Source: Nocardioides sp. IC4_145 | GTDB taxonomy: Bacteria; Actinomycetota; Actinomycetes; Propionibacteriales; Nocardioidaceae | Assembly (NCBI RefSeq): GCF_011250565.1 | Contig: NZ_JAANMS010000032.1 | Location: 1-57,268 of the forward strand | DNA length: 57,268 bases | Direction of reading: 5' to 3' | Shown here: positions 7,207 through 16,281 of the stretch, piece after piece | How positions within the stretch are numbered: the stretch's first letter is position 1 | How the letters are laid out: the number at the start of each line of letters is the position of its first letter | Made by a program: the position numbers and the translations under genes | Notes under the pieces: generated by a model | Seen by the model: the letters and a program-made list of their open reading frames with translations, nothing else | Database searches by the model: none | What the model was told of the DNA's origin: nothing

Positions 7207-8217
7207 TCAGGCAGACGCGCGGCGGACCAGGGTCGGCGGCAGCAGCACCGGCTCCGGGACGGCGGCGGGGTCGTCGAGCCGGGCCAGCAGCAGGCGCGTA
7301 GCGCGCTCGGCGAGGTCGCCGGCGGGGTTGACGACGGTGGTGAGCGGGGGCGTGCAGTGGTCTGCGCCGAGGTCGTCGTACCCGACCACTGCGACGTCGT
7401 CCGGCACCGACCGTCCGGCAGCGGCGAGTGCCCGCAACGCCCCGCGGGCCATCAGGTCGGAGGCGACGAAAAGTCCGTCGAGGTCGGGGTACGCCGTGAG
7501 CAGCCGCGCGCAGGCCGCCTCGCCGCTGGCCTCGGTGAAGTCGCCGTGCTCGACCGGCTCGGTGTCCAGGCCGGCGTCGTCGAGCGCGGCGAGGTGCCCG
7601 GCGAGCCGGTCCTGCCCGACGGCCATGTCACCCGGCCCCGCGACGTGCCCGATCCGGCGGCAGCCCCGCTCGAGCAGCAGCTCGGTCGCGAGCCGCGCGC
7701 CGGCGACGTTGTCGGTGTCGGCCCAGGCGACCCGGTCCGCGCCGACGATCGGCCGTCCGACGAACGCGCACGGCAGCCCCAGCCCGCCCAGGTGCTCGGC
7801 GAGGTGGTCGCTGCGGTGGTGGGAGACGACGATCGCGCCGTCGACGTGCCCGCCGCGCAGGTACCGCAGCGTGCGGTCCTCCTCCTCGCCCGGCCGCGCC
7901 AGCAGCAGCACCAGCTGCAGGTCGCGCTCGGCGAGCACGCGGTTGACCGCGGTCAGCGTCCGCCCGAAGAAGGGGTCGGAGAAGACCCGGTCGTCGGGCT
8001 CGGGGACGACCACCGCCACCGAGTCGGTACGCCGCGTGGCCAGCGTGCGGGCGGCCGGGTTCGCGACGTACCCGAGGCTGCGCACCGCCGCCTCGACCGC
8101 GTCGCGCGCCCGGTCGCTCACCCGGCTGCTGCCGTTGACCGCGCGGGACGCGGTGGCCCGGGAGACCCCCGCGAGCCGGGCGACCTCGTCGAGCGTCGGC
8201 GTACCCGGGGCGTCCAC
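7207..8217 (-). CDS. LacI family transcriptional regulator of the beta-glucosidase operon
   Basis: 336 residues. The N-terminal HTH (TLDEVARLAGVSRATASRAVNG) with hinge (VEAAVRSLGYVANPAARTLATRRTDSVAVVV) and a periplasmic-binding-protein-like sensor domain (VVGYDDLGADHCTPPLTTV near the end) are classic LacI/CebR architecture. The start is GTG 8217, with TAGGTT 7 nt upstream, giving a leaderless promoter of its own; an upstream in-frame extension is rejected because it would overlap the GH1 gene. It lies 35 bp downstream of the GH1 gene on the same strand. The 14-bp operator in front of that gene fits a CebR/BglR-type cellobiose or glucoside regulator. Confidence 0.93.
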   Translation of the reverse strand: MDAPGTPTLDEVARLAGVSRATASRAVNGSSRVSDRARDAVEAAVRSLGYVANPAARTLATRRTDSVAVVVPEPDDRVFSDPFFGRTLTAVNRVLAERDLQLVLLLARPGEEEDRTLRYLRGGHVDGAIVVSHHRSDHLAEHLGGLGLPCAFVGRPIVGADRVAWADTDNVAGARLATELLLERGCRRIGHVAGPGDMAVGQDRLAGHLAALDDAGLDTEPVEHGDFTEASGEAACARLLTAYPDLDGLFVASDLMARGALRALAAAGRSVPDDVAVVGYDDLGADHCTPPLTTVVNPAGDLAERATRLLLARLDDPAAVPEPVLLPPTLVRRASA

Positions 8218-8252
8218 GGCGCCCAACCTAGCGGCGCCCGGCCCGGCCGCCG

Positions 8253-9710
8253 TCAGCTCTCGGACGAACCGAGCCGGCCGGTCGCGGCGACGTCGGCGTA
8301 GAACCGGGCCGACGTCTTCGGCGTGCGCACCTGGGTGTCGTAGTCGACGTGCACGATGCCGAAGCGCTTGGTGTAGCCGAACGCCCACTCGTAGTTGTCG
8401 AGCAGCGACCACTGGAAGAACCCGCGCAGGTCCACGCCCTGCTCCATCGCGTCGTGCGCGGCGCGCAGGTGCGCGTCGATGAAGGCGACCCGCTCCGGGT
8501 CGTGGACGGAGCCGTCGGCGGCGACCTCGTCGTCGTAGGCCGCGCCGTTCTCGGTGATGTAGAGCGGCGGCACGGCGTACTCGTCCTTCAACCGCACCAG
8601 CAGGCGGGTCAGCCCCTCGGGCTGCACCTCCCAGTCCATCGCGGTGCGCGGCAGGCCGCGGCTGACGAAGATGACGTCGTCGCAGCCGACGTAGGGGGTG
8701 CTGGTGGTGCGGCCGGTCTCGTTCTCGTTGCTCTTCAGCTCGTCGGGGTGCGGGCGGCCGGCGATCGCGTTGCCGTTGTAGTAGTTGACGCCGAGCACGT
8801 CGATCGGCGAGGAGATGATCTCCAGGTCGCCGTCGTGGATGGCGTCGGTCCAGCTGTCACGGCCCGGCACCGGCATCCCCTCGGTGTCGGCGACGACGTC
8901 CGCGGGGTAGCTGCCGCGGAAGATCGGGTCGAGGAAGACCCGGTTGAACAGCCCGTCCACCCGCCGCGCGGCGTCCACGTCGACCGGGTCGGCAGGGTCG
9001 TTCGGGTCGGCGACGGTGAAGTTCAGCGTGATGCCGAGGCCCGCCTCGGGCCGCGCGGGGTCCACCCCGACGCCCCGGCCGCGCAGCTCCTGCACCGTCA
9101 GCCCGTGGGCGAGCATGAGGTGGTGGGCCGCGACGAGGCCGTTCGCGCCCTCCTGGCGCCCCGGCGCGTGCTGGCCGCCGGTGTGCCCGAGGAACGCCGA
9201 GCACCACGGCTCGTTCAAGGTCGTCCACGCCGCCACGCGGTCGCCGAGGGCGTCGTGCACGCTCAGTGCGTAGTCGACGAAGCGGTACGCCGTGTCGCGG
9301 TTCGTCCAGCCGCCCTTGTCCTCGAGCGCCTGCGGCAGGTCCCAGTGGTAGAGCGTGAGCCACGGGACGACGTCGGTCGCGAGCAGCTCGTCGACCAGCC
9401 GGTCGTAGAAGGCCAGCCCGGCGGCGTTGACCGGTCCGGCGTCCGGCCGCACCCGCGGCCAGGCGACGGAGAAGCGGTAGGCGCCGAGGTTGAGCTCCTT
9501 CATGAGCGCCACGTCCGCGGCGTACCGGTGGTAGTGGTCGCACGCCACGTCGCCGTGGTCGCCACCGATGACCGCGCCCGGCACCCGCGCGAAGGTGTCC
9601 CAGATGCTCGGGGTGCGCCCGTCCTCCGCGGCGGCGCCCTCGACCTGGTACGCCGCGGTGGCCGCGCCCCACAGGAAGCCCGGCGGGAACTGGATCTCGG
9701 AGGTGCTCAT
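8253..9710 (-). CDS. GH1 beta-glucosidase
   Basis: 485 residues, full-length glycoside hydrolase family 1 (retaining beta-glucosidase). It is cytoplasmic (no signal peptide) and should hydrolyse cellobiose or other beta-glucosides after uptake. Family signs: FPPGFLWGAATAAYQVEG at the N-terminus, acid/base Glu about residue 167 in TLNEPW, nucleophile Glu about 387 in YITENG, and the final WSLLDNYEWAFGYTKRFGIVHVDY. Start ATG 9710 is chosen over GTG 9719 because TAGGGT lies 7 nt upstream (leaderless, or AGGGTGG used as ribosome site). A perfect LacI-type operator lies at 9731-9744. Co-directional with its likely repressor gene. Confidence 0.95.
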   Translation of the reverse strand: MSTSEIQFPPGFLWGAATAAYQVEGAAAEDGRTPSIWDTFARVPGAVIGGDHGDVACDHYHRYAADVALMKELNLGAYRFSVAWPRVRPDAGPVNAAGLAFYDRLVDELLATDVVPWLTLYHWDLPQALEDKGGWTNRDTAYRFVDYALSVHDALGDRVAAWTTLNEPWCSAFLGHTGGQHAPGRQEGANGLVAAHHLMLAHGLTVQELRGRGVGVDPARPEAGLGITLNFTVADPNDPADPVDVDAARRVDGLFNRVFLDPIFRGSYPADVVADTEGMPVPGRDSWTDAIHDGDLEIISSPIDVLGVNYYNGNAIAGRPHPDELKSNENETGRTTSTPYVGCDDVIFVSRGLPRTAMDWEVQPEGLTRLLVRLKDEYAVPPLYITENGAAYDDEVAADGSVHDPERVAFIDAHLRAAHDAMEQGVDLRGFFQWSLLDNYEWAFGYTKRFGIVHVDYDTQVRTPKTSARFYADVAATGRLGSSES

Positions 9711-9730
9711 GGGTGCCACCCTAGACGGAG

Positions 9731-9744
9731 TGGAAGCGCTTCCA
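9731..9744. promoter_or_regulatory. LacI-family operator upstream of GH1 gene
   Basis: TGGAAGCGCTTCCA is a perfect 14-bp palindrome with the central CG and GCGC core typical of LacI/CebR operators (compare TGGGAGCGCTCCCA for CebR). It begins 8 bp upstream of the TAGGGT -10 box (9718-9723 minus), where it would cover the -35 zone of the GH1 promoter. Confidence 0.85.
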
Positions 9745-9762
9745 CACTTCGCGCCCGCCGGC

Positions 9763-11340
9763 TCAGTCGCGGGCCCGCCGGGTGACGGCCGAGGAGCGCA
9801 TCCGCCAGCCGACGAGCGCGAGGTCGAGGGCGGTGCGGACGTGCCGGTTGTCCAGGTCGAGCCCGCCGAGCAGCCGCGCGATCCGCTCGAGCCGTGCGTA
9901 GAGGGTCTGCCGGCGCACCCCGAGCGCCTGCGCGGCGACCGTCTTCGACAGCCCGGCCTCGAGGTAGGCGTCCAGGGTCGGCACGAGGTCCGAGCCGTGC
10001 CGCGCGTCGTGGTCGAGCAGCGCGCCGAGCTGGTCCTCCACGAACCGCTCGAGCTCGGCGTCGTCCACGATCCCCGACAGCAGGCGGTAGACGCCGACGT
10101 CGCTGGCGAGCACCGTCCGCGACGACGGGGTCAGCCGCGCCGCCAGGTGCAGCGCGTCCCGCGCGGCGGGCAGGGAGCGGGCCAGGCCGGCGGGGTCCTC
10201 GACCAGCGGCCCGGCGGCGACGCGTACGACGCCGCCACCCACGGTGGCGCTGAGGTCGGCGTCCAGCGTCTCGGCGAACGCGGCCAGCCGGCTCCGCAGC
10301 GCGAGCGGCCGCACGGTCGTCGCCACGAGCAGCTCGCCCTCGACCTCGGCGACCAGCGCGGCGCCGAAGACGGCCTGCGCGGCCTCGGCGGTGGCGGCCA
10401 GGCCGGACCGGGTCGCGCCGGGCAGCCGGAGCGAGACCGCGAGCCCGACCACGAGGCAGCCGGCCCCCGGCGCCAGCCCGGCCGCCCGGGCCCGCACCAG
10501 CACGTCGCCGCGGGGCAGGTGCTGGCCGGTCGCCAGCGCGAGCACCAGGTCGGCGCCCGCGCCCGAGCGCCGGCCTGCGCCGCTGGTCGGGCCGAGCCGC
10601 AGGTCGACCACGCCCGCGCACAGCGCGGCGAGCCGCGGGAGGGCCGGCTCGCGGGTGTCGGCCAGCGCGAGGGTCGCCCACGGGTGCCGACCGACCGCCG
10701 CCTCGACCGGCGGACCCCCGGCCACCCCGGGCGGGCCGTCGGGCGGTCCCATCGGGCTCCCGAGGGGCCCGCCCGTGCGCACGTCCTCGCCGAGCAGCAG
10801 CGTGCCGTCGGGGGAGTAGACCCCGGCCGTCGTGGCGCAGCACTCCGCGACGAGGGCGACCAGCTCCGGCCCGCTGGTGCCGCCGGCGAGGGCCTCGTGC
10901 AGCCGGGCGGTGACCTCGTCGGCCCGGCGCAGCACGTCCAGCTCGCCGGTGATCAGCATCGGGTGGACCGCCTCGGTCACCTCGATGAACGGCACCACCC
11001 CGTGCAGCGCGACGAGCGGCAGCCCGTGCGCCCGGGCCGCGGCCACGAGCTCCTCGGGCGGGGTGGTGAACGTGCGACCGAGCTCCAGCAGCAGCGCCGC
11101 GACGCCCTGGGCGGCCAGCGACGCGACGTACGCCTCGATCGCCGGCGCGCCCTGGCCGACCAGGCCCAGACCGGTGGTCAGCAGCACCTCGCCGCCCTTG
11201 AGCAGGGGGGAGATCCCGTAGATCTCCGAGGTGTGCACCCAGCGCACCTCGCGGGCGCCCAGGTCGCCCCCGACGAGCACCTCGGGCCGGGCCCGCCGCA
11301 GGAGCGGCATTTCGAGCAGGTGCTGCACGGTGAACGCCAT
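9763..11340 (-). CDS. PucR family transcriptional regulator
   Basis: 526 residues. An N-terminal PucR domain (residues about 1-125, with VRWVHTSEIYGISPLLKGGEVLLTTG) is followed by a variable GGDEF-like middle, and a C-terminal HTH of the PucR/CdaR type: LDAYLEAGLSKTVAAQALGVRRQTLYARLERI. These regulators commonly control purine and amino-compound catabolism. Start ATG 11340 gives the family start MAFTVQHLLEMPLL; a longer frame exists but runs into the promoter region. It is divergent from the BMP-type nucleoside ABC transporter with cytosine deaminase, its probable target. Confidence 0.92.
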   Translation of the reverse strand: MAFTVQHLLEMPLLRRARPEVLVGGDLGAREVRWVHTSEIYGISPLLKGGEVLLTTGLGLVGQGAPAIEAYVASLAAQGVAALLLELGRTFTTPPEELVAAARAHGLPLVALHGVVPFIEVTEAVHPMLITGELDVLRRADEVTARLHEALAGGTSGPELVALVAECCATTAGVYSPDGTLLLGEDVRTGGPLGSPMGPPDGPPGVAGGPPVEAAVGRHPWATLALADTREPALPRLAALCAGVVDLRLGPTSGAGRRSGAGADLVLALATGQHLPRGDVLVRARAAGLAPGAGCLVVGLAVSLRLPGATRSGLAATAEAAQAVFGAALVAEVEGELLVATTVRPLALRSRLAAFAETLDADLSATVGGGVVRVAAGPLVEDPAGLARSLPAARDALHLAARLTPSSRTVLASDVGVYRLLSGIVDDAELERFVEDQLGALLDHDARHGSDLVPTLDAYLEAGLSKTVAAQALGVRRQTLYARLERIARLLGGLDLDNRHVRTALDLALVGWRMRSSAVTRRARD

Positions 11341-11361
11341 GTTTCCAATCCTGGCGGAAAC
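11341..11361. promoter_or_regulatory. Inverted repeat upstream of pucR-type gene
   Basis: GTTTCC-N9-GGAAAC touches the regulator's start codon, and GACACGGTGTC (11373-11383) is a second short palindrome. Both lie in the 197-bp gap between the divergent regulator and transporter genes and are candidate regulator sites. The rest of the gap (to 11537) shows only the GAGGTGG ribosome site of the downstream gene. Confidence 0.4.
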
Positions 11362-11537
11362 CGGCCGCACCCGACACGGTGTCAGGACAACTGCTGGGAA
11401 AAGAGACGTCGTGTCCCTTGCCGCGCAACTCCGACCAGCGCTTGACTGGCCGAGCCGGCCCCGCCGACACCAGTCCCAGCAACAGCCCCAGCAGCAGTCC
11501 CAGCGCAGTCCTGTCCGAGGTCATCCGAGGTGGTCCC

Positions 11538-12659
11538 ATGAACGTCACTCCTGCATCCCGACCCCGTCGGTCCCCGCGTCGATCTCAGCGCCGCTCGCCG
11601 CTGCGCCGCACCTGGGCCGCGGTCGCCGTCGTCGGCGCGCTCGCGCTCGCGGCGTCGGCCTGCGGCGGCTCCACCGGCGAGGAGGCCGGCGGGTCCGGCG
11701 GCTCCGGCTCCGAGGACCTGCCGCTCATCTACGGCGTGTACGCCACGCCGCTCGAGGAGCCCTGGGACGGCGCGATCCACGCCGCGCTGCAGTCGGCCGC
11801 GGACGACGGGGAGATCCGCTACAAGCACGTCGACGACCTCAGCACCTCCGACGCGATGGAGCGCGGCCTGCGCGACATCGCCACCAACGAGGAGCCGGAC
11901 GCCATCATCGGCGACGCGTTCGCGGCCGAGGAGGCGGTGCGCAAGGTCGCGGCGGAGTTCCCGGACATCCCGTTCGCCTTCGGCTCCGGGGAGGACCCGG
12001 TCGAGCCGAACATGAGCGTCTTCGACAACTGGCTCCAGGACCCGGCGTACCTCGCCGGCATGCTCGCCGGCGGCCTGACCAAGAGCGACACCATCGGCAT
12101 CGTCGGCGCCATGCCGATCCCCGAGGTCAACCGCATCGTCAACGCCTTCGTGCTCGGCGTGAAGGAGACCAACCCGCAGGCGACGGTGAAGGTCTCCTTC
12201 ATCAACAGCTTCTTCGACCCCGCCGCCGCCAAGCAGGCCGCGCAGGCCCACGTCTCCGCCGGTGCCGACGTGCTCTTCGCCGAGCGCGACGGCGTGATCG
12301 CGGCCGCCGAGGAGGCCGACATCCCGGTCGTCGGCATGATGGTCGACCAGGAGGAGGAGGCCCCCGACCACGTCGTCACCTCCCTGATCTGGCACATGCG
12401 GCCGACCGTCGACGCGGTCATCGAGCAGGCCACCGGCGAGCCGCAGGCGGTCGACCTGGGCGAGTTCTCCTTCATGAAGGTCGGCGGCAGCGAGCTCGCC
12501 GAGATCAACACCGACATCGCCACCAGCACCGCCGACGGCGTGCCGGAGGACCTGGTGACCAAGGTCGAGGAGAAGCAGGCCGCGATCATGGACGGCAGCT
12601 TCACCACGCCCGTGGACGAGGCCGCCCCCGCGAGCTCGATCGACGTGTCGAAGAAGTGA
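11538..12659 (+). CDS. BMP-family ABC transporter substrate-binding lipoprotein
   Basis: 373 residues. A twin-basic N-terminus, hydrophobic segment and lipobox ASAC-GG (Cys about residue 37) mark a lipoprotein at the outer face of the membrane. The body is a PnrA/BMP (basic membrane protein) binding domain: LIYGVYATPLEEPWDGAIHAAL, DAIIGDAF, FPDIPFAFGSGED, AYLAGMLAGGLTKSDTIGIVGAMPIPEVNRI. BMP proteins bind nucleosides or related bases. Start ATG 11538 follows GAGGTGG at good spacing. It is first in a five-gene unit with ATPase, two permeases and a deaminase. Confidence 0.93.
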   Translation: MNVTPASRPRRSPRRSQRRSPLRRTWAAVAVVGALALAASACGGSTGEEAGGSGGSGSEDLPLIYGVYATPLEEPWDGAIHAALQSAADDGEIRYKHVDDLSTSDAMERGLRDIATNEEPDAIIGDAFAAEEAVRKVAAEFPDIPFAFGSGEDPVEPNMSVFDNWLQDPAYLAGMLAGGLTKSDTIGIVGAMPIPEVNRIVNAFVLGVKETNPQATVKVSFINSFFDPAAAKQAAQAHVSAGADVLFAERDGVIAAAEEADIPVVGMMVDQEEEAPDHVVTSLIWHMRPTVDAVIEQATGEPQAVDLGEFSFMKVGGSELAEINTDIATSTADGVPEDLVTKVEEKQAAIMDGSFTTPVDEAAPASSIDVSKK

Positions 12660-14254
12660 CCGGCGGAGCCACGGACACCGTGGCCCGTCCCCTCCTCGAG
12701 CTCACCGGCATCACCAAGCGGTACGGCGACCTCCTCGCCAACGACGACGTCTCGCTGCGCGTCGCGCCCGGTGAGGTGGTCGCCATGCTCGGGGAGAACG
12801 GCGCCGGGAAGTCCACGCTGATGAAGGTCGTCTACGGCTTGGTCCGGCCCGACGCGGGCACGGTCGCCGTCGACGGCCGGCCGCTCGACATCTCCTCGCC
12901 GAAGGACGCGATGGGCGCCGGCATCGGCATGGTCACCCAGGAGTTCTCGCTCGTGGAGACCATGACGGTGACCGACAACGTCGCGCTCTCGGGGACGGGA
13001 CTCGGCCGGGTCGACCGCGCCGAGACCCGCCGCCGGGTCGTCGAGGCGATGGAGCGGGTCGGCGTCAGCCTCGACCCCGACCGGCTCGTCGGGTCGCTCT
13101 CGATCGGCGAGCGGCAGCGGGTGGAGATCGTCAAGGCGCTCTTCCACGACTGCCGGGTCGTCATCCTCGACGAGCCGACGGCCGTGCTGACGCCGCAGGA
13201 CGTCCGCGCGCTCTTCGAGACCGTACGCCGCCTGCGGGCCGCGGGCCTGGGCATCCTGGTCGTCTCCCACAAGCTGCGGGAGGTCGCCGAGATCTCCGAT
13301 CGTGTCGTCGTCCTCCGCCGCGGGCGGCTGGTCGGGGACCGGGTCACCGCGACGGTGCGGGACGAGGAGCTGGCCGCGCTGATGATGGGCGGCAGCACCG
13401 ACGAGGTCGCCGCCGCCACCGCCACGCCGGCCGGGGAGCCGTCCGAGCTCGAGGCGGCCGTCGGCATGGGCGACCCCGAGCCGGTGCAGCCCGCCGGCGC
13501 CGGACCGACCACGGGCGAGCCGGTGCTCCTCCTGACCGGCCTCACGGTGAGCCGCGGCGGCCGCGACGTGCTCAGCGGCATCGACCTCACCGTCCGCGCC
13601 GGCGAGATCGTCGGTCTCGCCGGCGTCTCGGGCAACGGCCAGACCGAGCTCGTCGAGGTGCTCAGCGGCACCCTCCCGGTCACCTCCGGCACGCTCGAGG
13701 TCGACGGCCAGGACGTGACCTCCGCCGACGTCGGCAGGCGCTTGGCGGCCGGGCTCGGCCGGCTCACCGAGGACCGCCGCGGCAGCGTCGTCCCGCAGAT
13801 GAGCGTGGAGTACAACCTCGTCCTGGAGGACCTCCCCGCCTACACCAAGCGCGGCCTGCTCGACCGCAAGGCGGTCCGCGCGCACGCCGAGGCGATGATC
13901 GAGCGCTTCGACATCCGCGCCCGCCCGGCCGACGCGGTCGCGACGCTCTCGGGCGGCAACATGCAGAAGGTCCTGCTGGCCCGGGCGCTCGCGCGCAGAC
14001 CGCGGGTCCTCGTCGTCGCCCAGCCCACCCGCGGGCTCGACATCGGCGCCTACCGCTACGTCCACCAGCAGCTCGACGAGCTGCGCACCGAGGGCGCCGG
14101 CGTGCTGCTGGTCTCCGAGGACCTCGACGAGCTGCGCGCGCTGAGCGACCGCGTCGTCGTGCTGTTCCGCGGCGAGGTGGTCGGCGAGATGCCGGTCGCC
14201 GAGGCGTCCCCCGACCGGCTCGGCGTCCTGATGGCCGGAGGAGGATCGTCGTGA
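12656..14254 (+). CDS. ABC transporter ATP-binding protein with two ATPase domains (nucleoside/sugar type)
   Basis: 532 residues. It has two ABC domains in tandem like RbsA and YufO/NupO. Domain 1 has Walker A GENGAGKST (near 43), signature LSIGERQRVEI and Walker B VVILDEPT. Domain 2 has the degenerate Walker A SGNGQTEL, signature LSGGNMQKV and VLVVAQPTRGLDIGA, normal for this subfamily. It energises import through the two following permeases. GTG 12656 overlaps the binding-protein stop (GTGA). A 40-residue Ala/Glu/Pro linker separates the domains. Confidence 0.95.
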   Translation: MTGGATDTVARPLLELTGITKRYGDLLANDDVSLRVAPGEVVAMLGENGAGKSTLMKVVYGLVRPDAGTVAVDGRPLDISSPKDAMGAGIGMVTQEFSLVETMTVTDNVALSGTGLGRVDRAETRRRVVEAMERVGVSLDPDRLVGSLSIGERQRVEIVKALFHDCRVVILDEPTAVLTPQDVRALFETVRRLRAAGLGILVVSHKLREVAEISDRVVVLRRGRLVGDRVTATVRDEELAALMMGGSTDEVAAATATPAGEPSELEAAVGMGDPEPVQPAGAGPTTGEPVLLLTGLTVSRGGRDVLSGIDLTVRAGEIVGLAGVSGNGQTELVEVLSGTLPVTSGTLEVDGQDVTSADVGRRLAAGLGRLTEDRRGSVVPQMSVEYNLVLEDLPAYTKRGLLDRKAVRAHAEAMIERFDIRARPADAVATLSGGNMQKVLLARALARRPRVLVVAQPTRGLDIGAYRYVHQQLDELRTEGAGVLLVSEDLDELRALSDRVVVLFRGEVVGEMPVAEASPDRLGVLMAGGGSS

Positions 14255-15324
14255 AGTTCGTGCTGCGCGGCCACGAGCCGCGCTGGCTGGCCCCGGTGGC
14301 GGTGCTCGTCGCCGTGCTGGTCACCCTCGCGCTGACCGCCGTGCCGATCCGGCTCGCCGGGGCGGCGCCGCTGGCGGCGTACGAGCGCTATCTCGTCACC
14401 CCGCTCACCTCGACCCACGGCCTGCACGAGGTGCTGCTGACCGCGACGCCGTTGCTGTTCACCGGCATCGCGGTCGCCATCGCCTTCCGGGCCGGCTACT
14501 GGAACATCGGCGCCGAGGGCCAGTTCCTCCTCGGCGCGATCGGCACCACCTGGGTCGGCACCACGTTCACCGACCTGCCGGCGCCCGTCGCGCTGCCGCT
14601 CGGGTTCCTCGCCGGCGCGGCCGGTGGGCTGCTGTGGGCGGTGGTCCCGGCCTGGCTCAAGCGCCGCGCCGGCATCGACGAGGTCGTCACCACGCTGCTG
14701 CTCAACCCGGTCGCGCTGCTGGTGGTCCAGGGCCTGCTCAACGGCCCGTGGCGCAACTCCAGCAGCGGCTTCACCGACTCCGACCGGCTCGGGTCCGGCT
14801 TCGACCTGCCGGCGCTCATCCCCGACAGCCGGGTCCACTGGGGCTTCGGGGTCGCGGTCGTCGTCATCGTCGTCACCGGCGTCGTGCTCGCCCGCACCGC
14901 GACCGGCGTCCGGATCAAGGCCGCCGGCCAGGCGCCCCGCGCCGCGGAGTTCAGCGGCGTCGACGTCGGCCGGCTGCAGTGGCGGTGCGCGCTGGTCTCG
15001 GGGGCGATCGCCGGGCTCGGCGGCGCCTCGCAGGTGATGGGCGTGCAGCACCAGCTCACCGCCGGCATCAGCGACGGCTACGGCTACACCGGCGTCATCG
15101 TCGCCACCCTCGGCGGTCTCAGCGCGATCGGCGTCGTGCTGGTCGCCCTGCTGCTCGGCGACATCTCCGTGGGCGCGCAGAACGTCTCGCTGGTCCTCCA
15201 GGTCCCGGCCCAGCTCGGCGCGATGTTCAGCGCGCTGCTGCTCCTGGCGGTGCTCTCGGCGATGAGCTGGCGCCGCTACCGGCTCCAGTGGCGGCCTCGA
15301 CCACGATCGGGAGGCTCTCGATGA
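14251..15324 (+). CDS. ABC transporter permease 1 (BMP/nucleoside type)
   Basis: 357 residues, an integral membrane permease of the BPD_transp_2 family, the larger of the two in NupP/NupQ-type systems. Visible: GIAVAIAFRAGYWNIGAEGQFLLGAI (near 70-95), the family hallmark, followed by about nine hydrophobic segments, and GVDVGRLQWRCALVSGAIAGLGGASQVMG near 235. The GTG start overlaps the ATPase stop (GTGA) and GGAGGA precedes it. The stop overlaps the next permease (ATGA). Confidence 0.94.
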   Translation: MKFVLRGHEPRWLAPVAVLVAVLVTLALTAVPIRLAGAAPLAAYERYLVTPLTSTHGLHEVLLTATPLLFTGIAVAIAFRAGYWNIGAEGQFLLGAIGTTWVGTTFTDLPAPVALPLGFLAGAAGGLLWAVVPAWLKRRAGIDEVVTTLLLNPVALLVVQGLLNGPWRNSSSGFTDSDRLGSGFDLPALIPDSRVHWGFGVAVVVIVVTGVVLARTATGVRIKAAGQAPRAAEFSGVDVGRLQWRCALVSGAIAGLGGASQVMGVQHQLTAGISDGYGYTGVIVATLGGLSAIGVVLVALLLGDISVGAQNVSLVLQVPAQLGAMFSALLLLAVLSAMSWRRYRLQWRPRPRSGGSR

Positions 15325-16220
15325 GCATCAACCTGCTGGCGCTCATCGGCGCCATGCTCACGATCGCGACGCCCCTGGTGTGGGCGGGCATCGGCGAGCT
15401 CATCACCGAGCGCAGCGGCGTGCTGAACCTCAGCATCGAGGGCACGATGTACCTCGGCGCCTTCATCGGGTTCCTCGCCGCCGCCCGCAGCGGCTCCCCG
15501 TGGGTCGGGCTGCTCGCCGCGGTCGTCTCCGGCGTCGTGGCCGGCGCCCTGATGGCGTTCTTCGTCGTCACGCTCGGGCTCAACCAGCACGTCTCCGGCC
15601 TCGGCCTGACGCTGCTGCTCATCGCGATCTGCGAGTTCACCTTCCGCCTGCTCTACGCCGGCGACCGGCCCACGCTGGACGACAAGTTCACCGTGCTCTT
15701 CCGCGGCACCGAGGTGCTCGCCCAGCACTGGCTGACCTACGTCGGCTTCCTCGTGCTGGCCCCGGTCACCTGGTGGGTGCTGCGCTCGACCGGGCTCGGC
15801 ATGCGGCTGCACGCGGTGGGGGAGAGCTTCGAGGCCGCCGACGTCGCCGGCATCTCCGTCACCGCCACGCGGTACGTCGCCCTCATGGTCGGCAGCGCGC
15901 TGATGGCCATCGGCGGGGCGTTCCTGACCCTCGCGGTGCTGGGCAGCTTCACGCTCGACATCGTCAGCGGGCGCGGCTGGGTGTGCATCGCGCTGGTCAT
16001 CTTCGCCCGCTGGCGGGTCTGGCCGGCCGTCCTCGGCGCGCTGATCTTCGCCGGGATGGACGCCCTGCAGCTGCAGCTGGCGATCACCTCCGCCTTCGAC
16101 GCGGTGCCCGGCGAGCTGATGCTCGCGCTGCCGTACCTCGCCGTCATCGCCGCCCTCGCGATCGGCGGGCGCACCGTGCGCTACCCCGGCTCCTACCTCA
16201 AGGCCTACCGCCGGGCCTGA
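15321..16220 (+). CDS. ABC transporter permease 2 (BMP/nucleoside type)
   Basis: 299 residues, the second permease of the pair. It opens with LIGAMLTIATPLVWAGIGELITERSGVLNLSIEGTMYLGAF, the standard motif of this family, and carries about eight to nine hydrophobic segments with SGRGWVCIALVIFARWRVWPAVLGALIFAG near 215-245. The ATG overlaps the previous stop. After the stop, a 61-bp gap leads to the deaminase gene with ACGGAGACCC as ribosome site, so both are probably in one transcript. Confidence 0.94.
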   Translation: MSINLLALIGAMLTIATPLVWAGIGELITERSGVLNLSIEGTMYLGAFIGFLAAARSGSPWVGLLAAVVSGVVAGALMAFFVVTLGLNQHVSGLGLTLLLIAICEFTFRLLYAGDRPTLDDKFTVLFRGTEVLAQHWLTYVGFLVLAPVTWWVLRSTGLGMRLHAVGESFEAADVAGISVTATRYVALMVGSALMAIGGAFLTLAVLGSFTLDIVSGRGWVCIALVIFARWRVWPAVLGALIFAGMDALQLQLAITSAFDAVPGELMLALPYLAVIAALAIGGRTVRYPGSYLKAYRRA

Positions 16221-16281
16221 CGCCCTCGCCTCCTCTTCAACCCTCCACCCCTGAGCCCCCACCTCCCGAACGGAGACCCAC

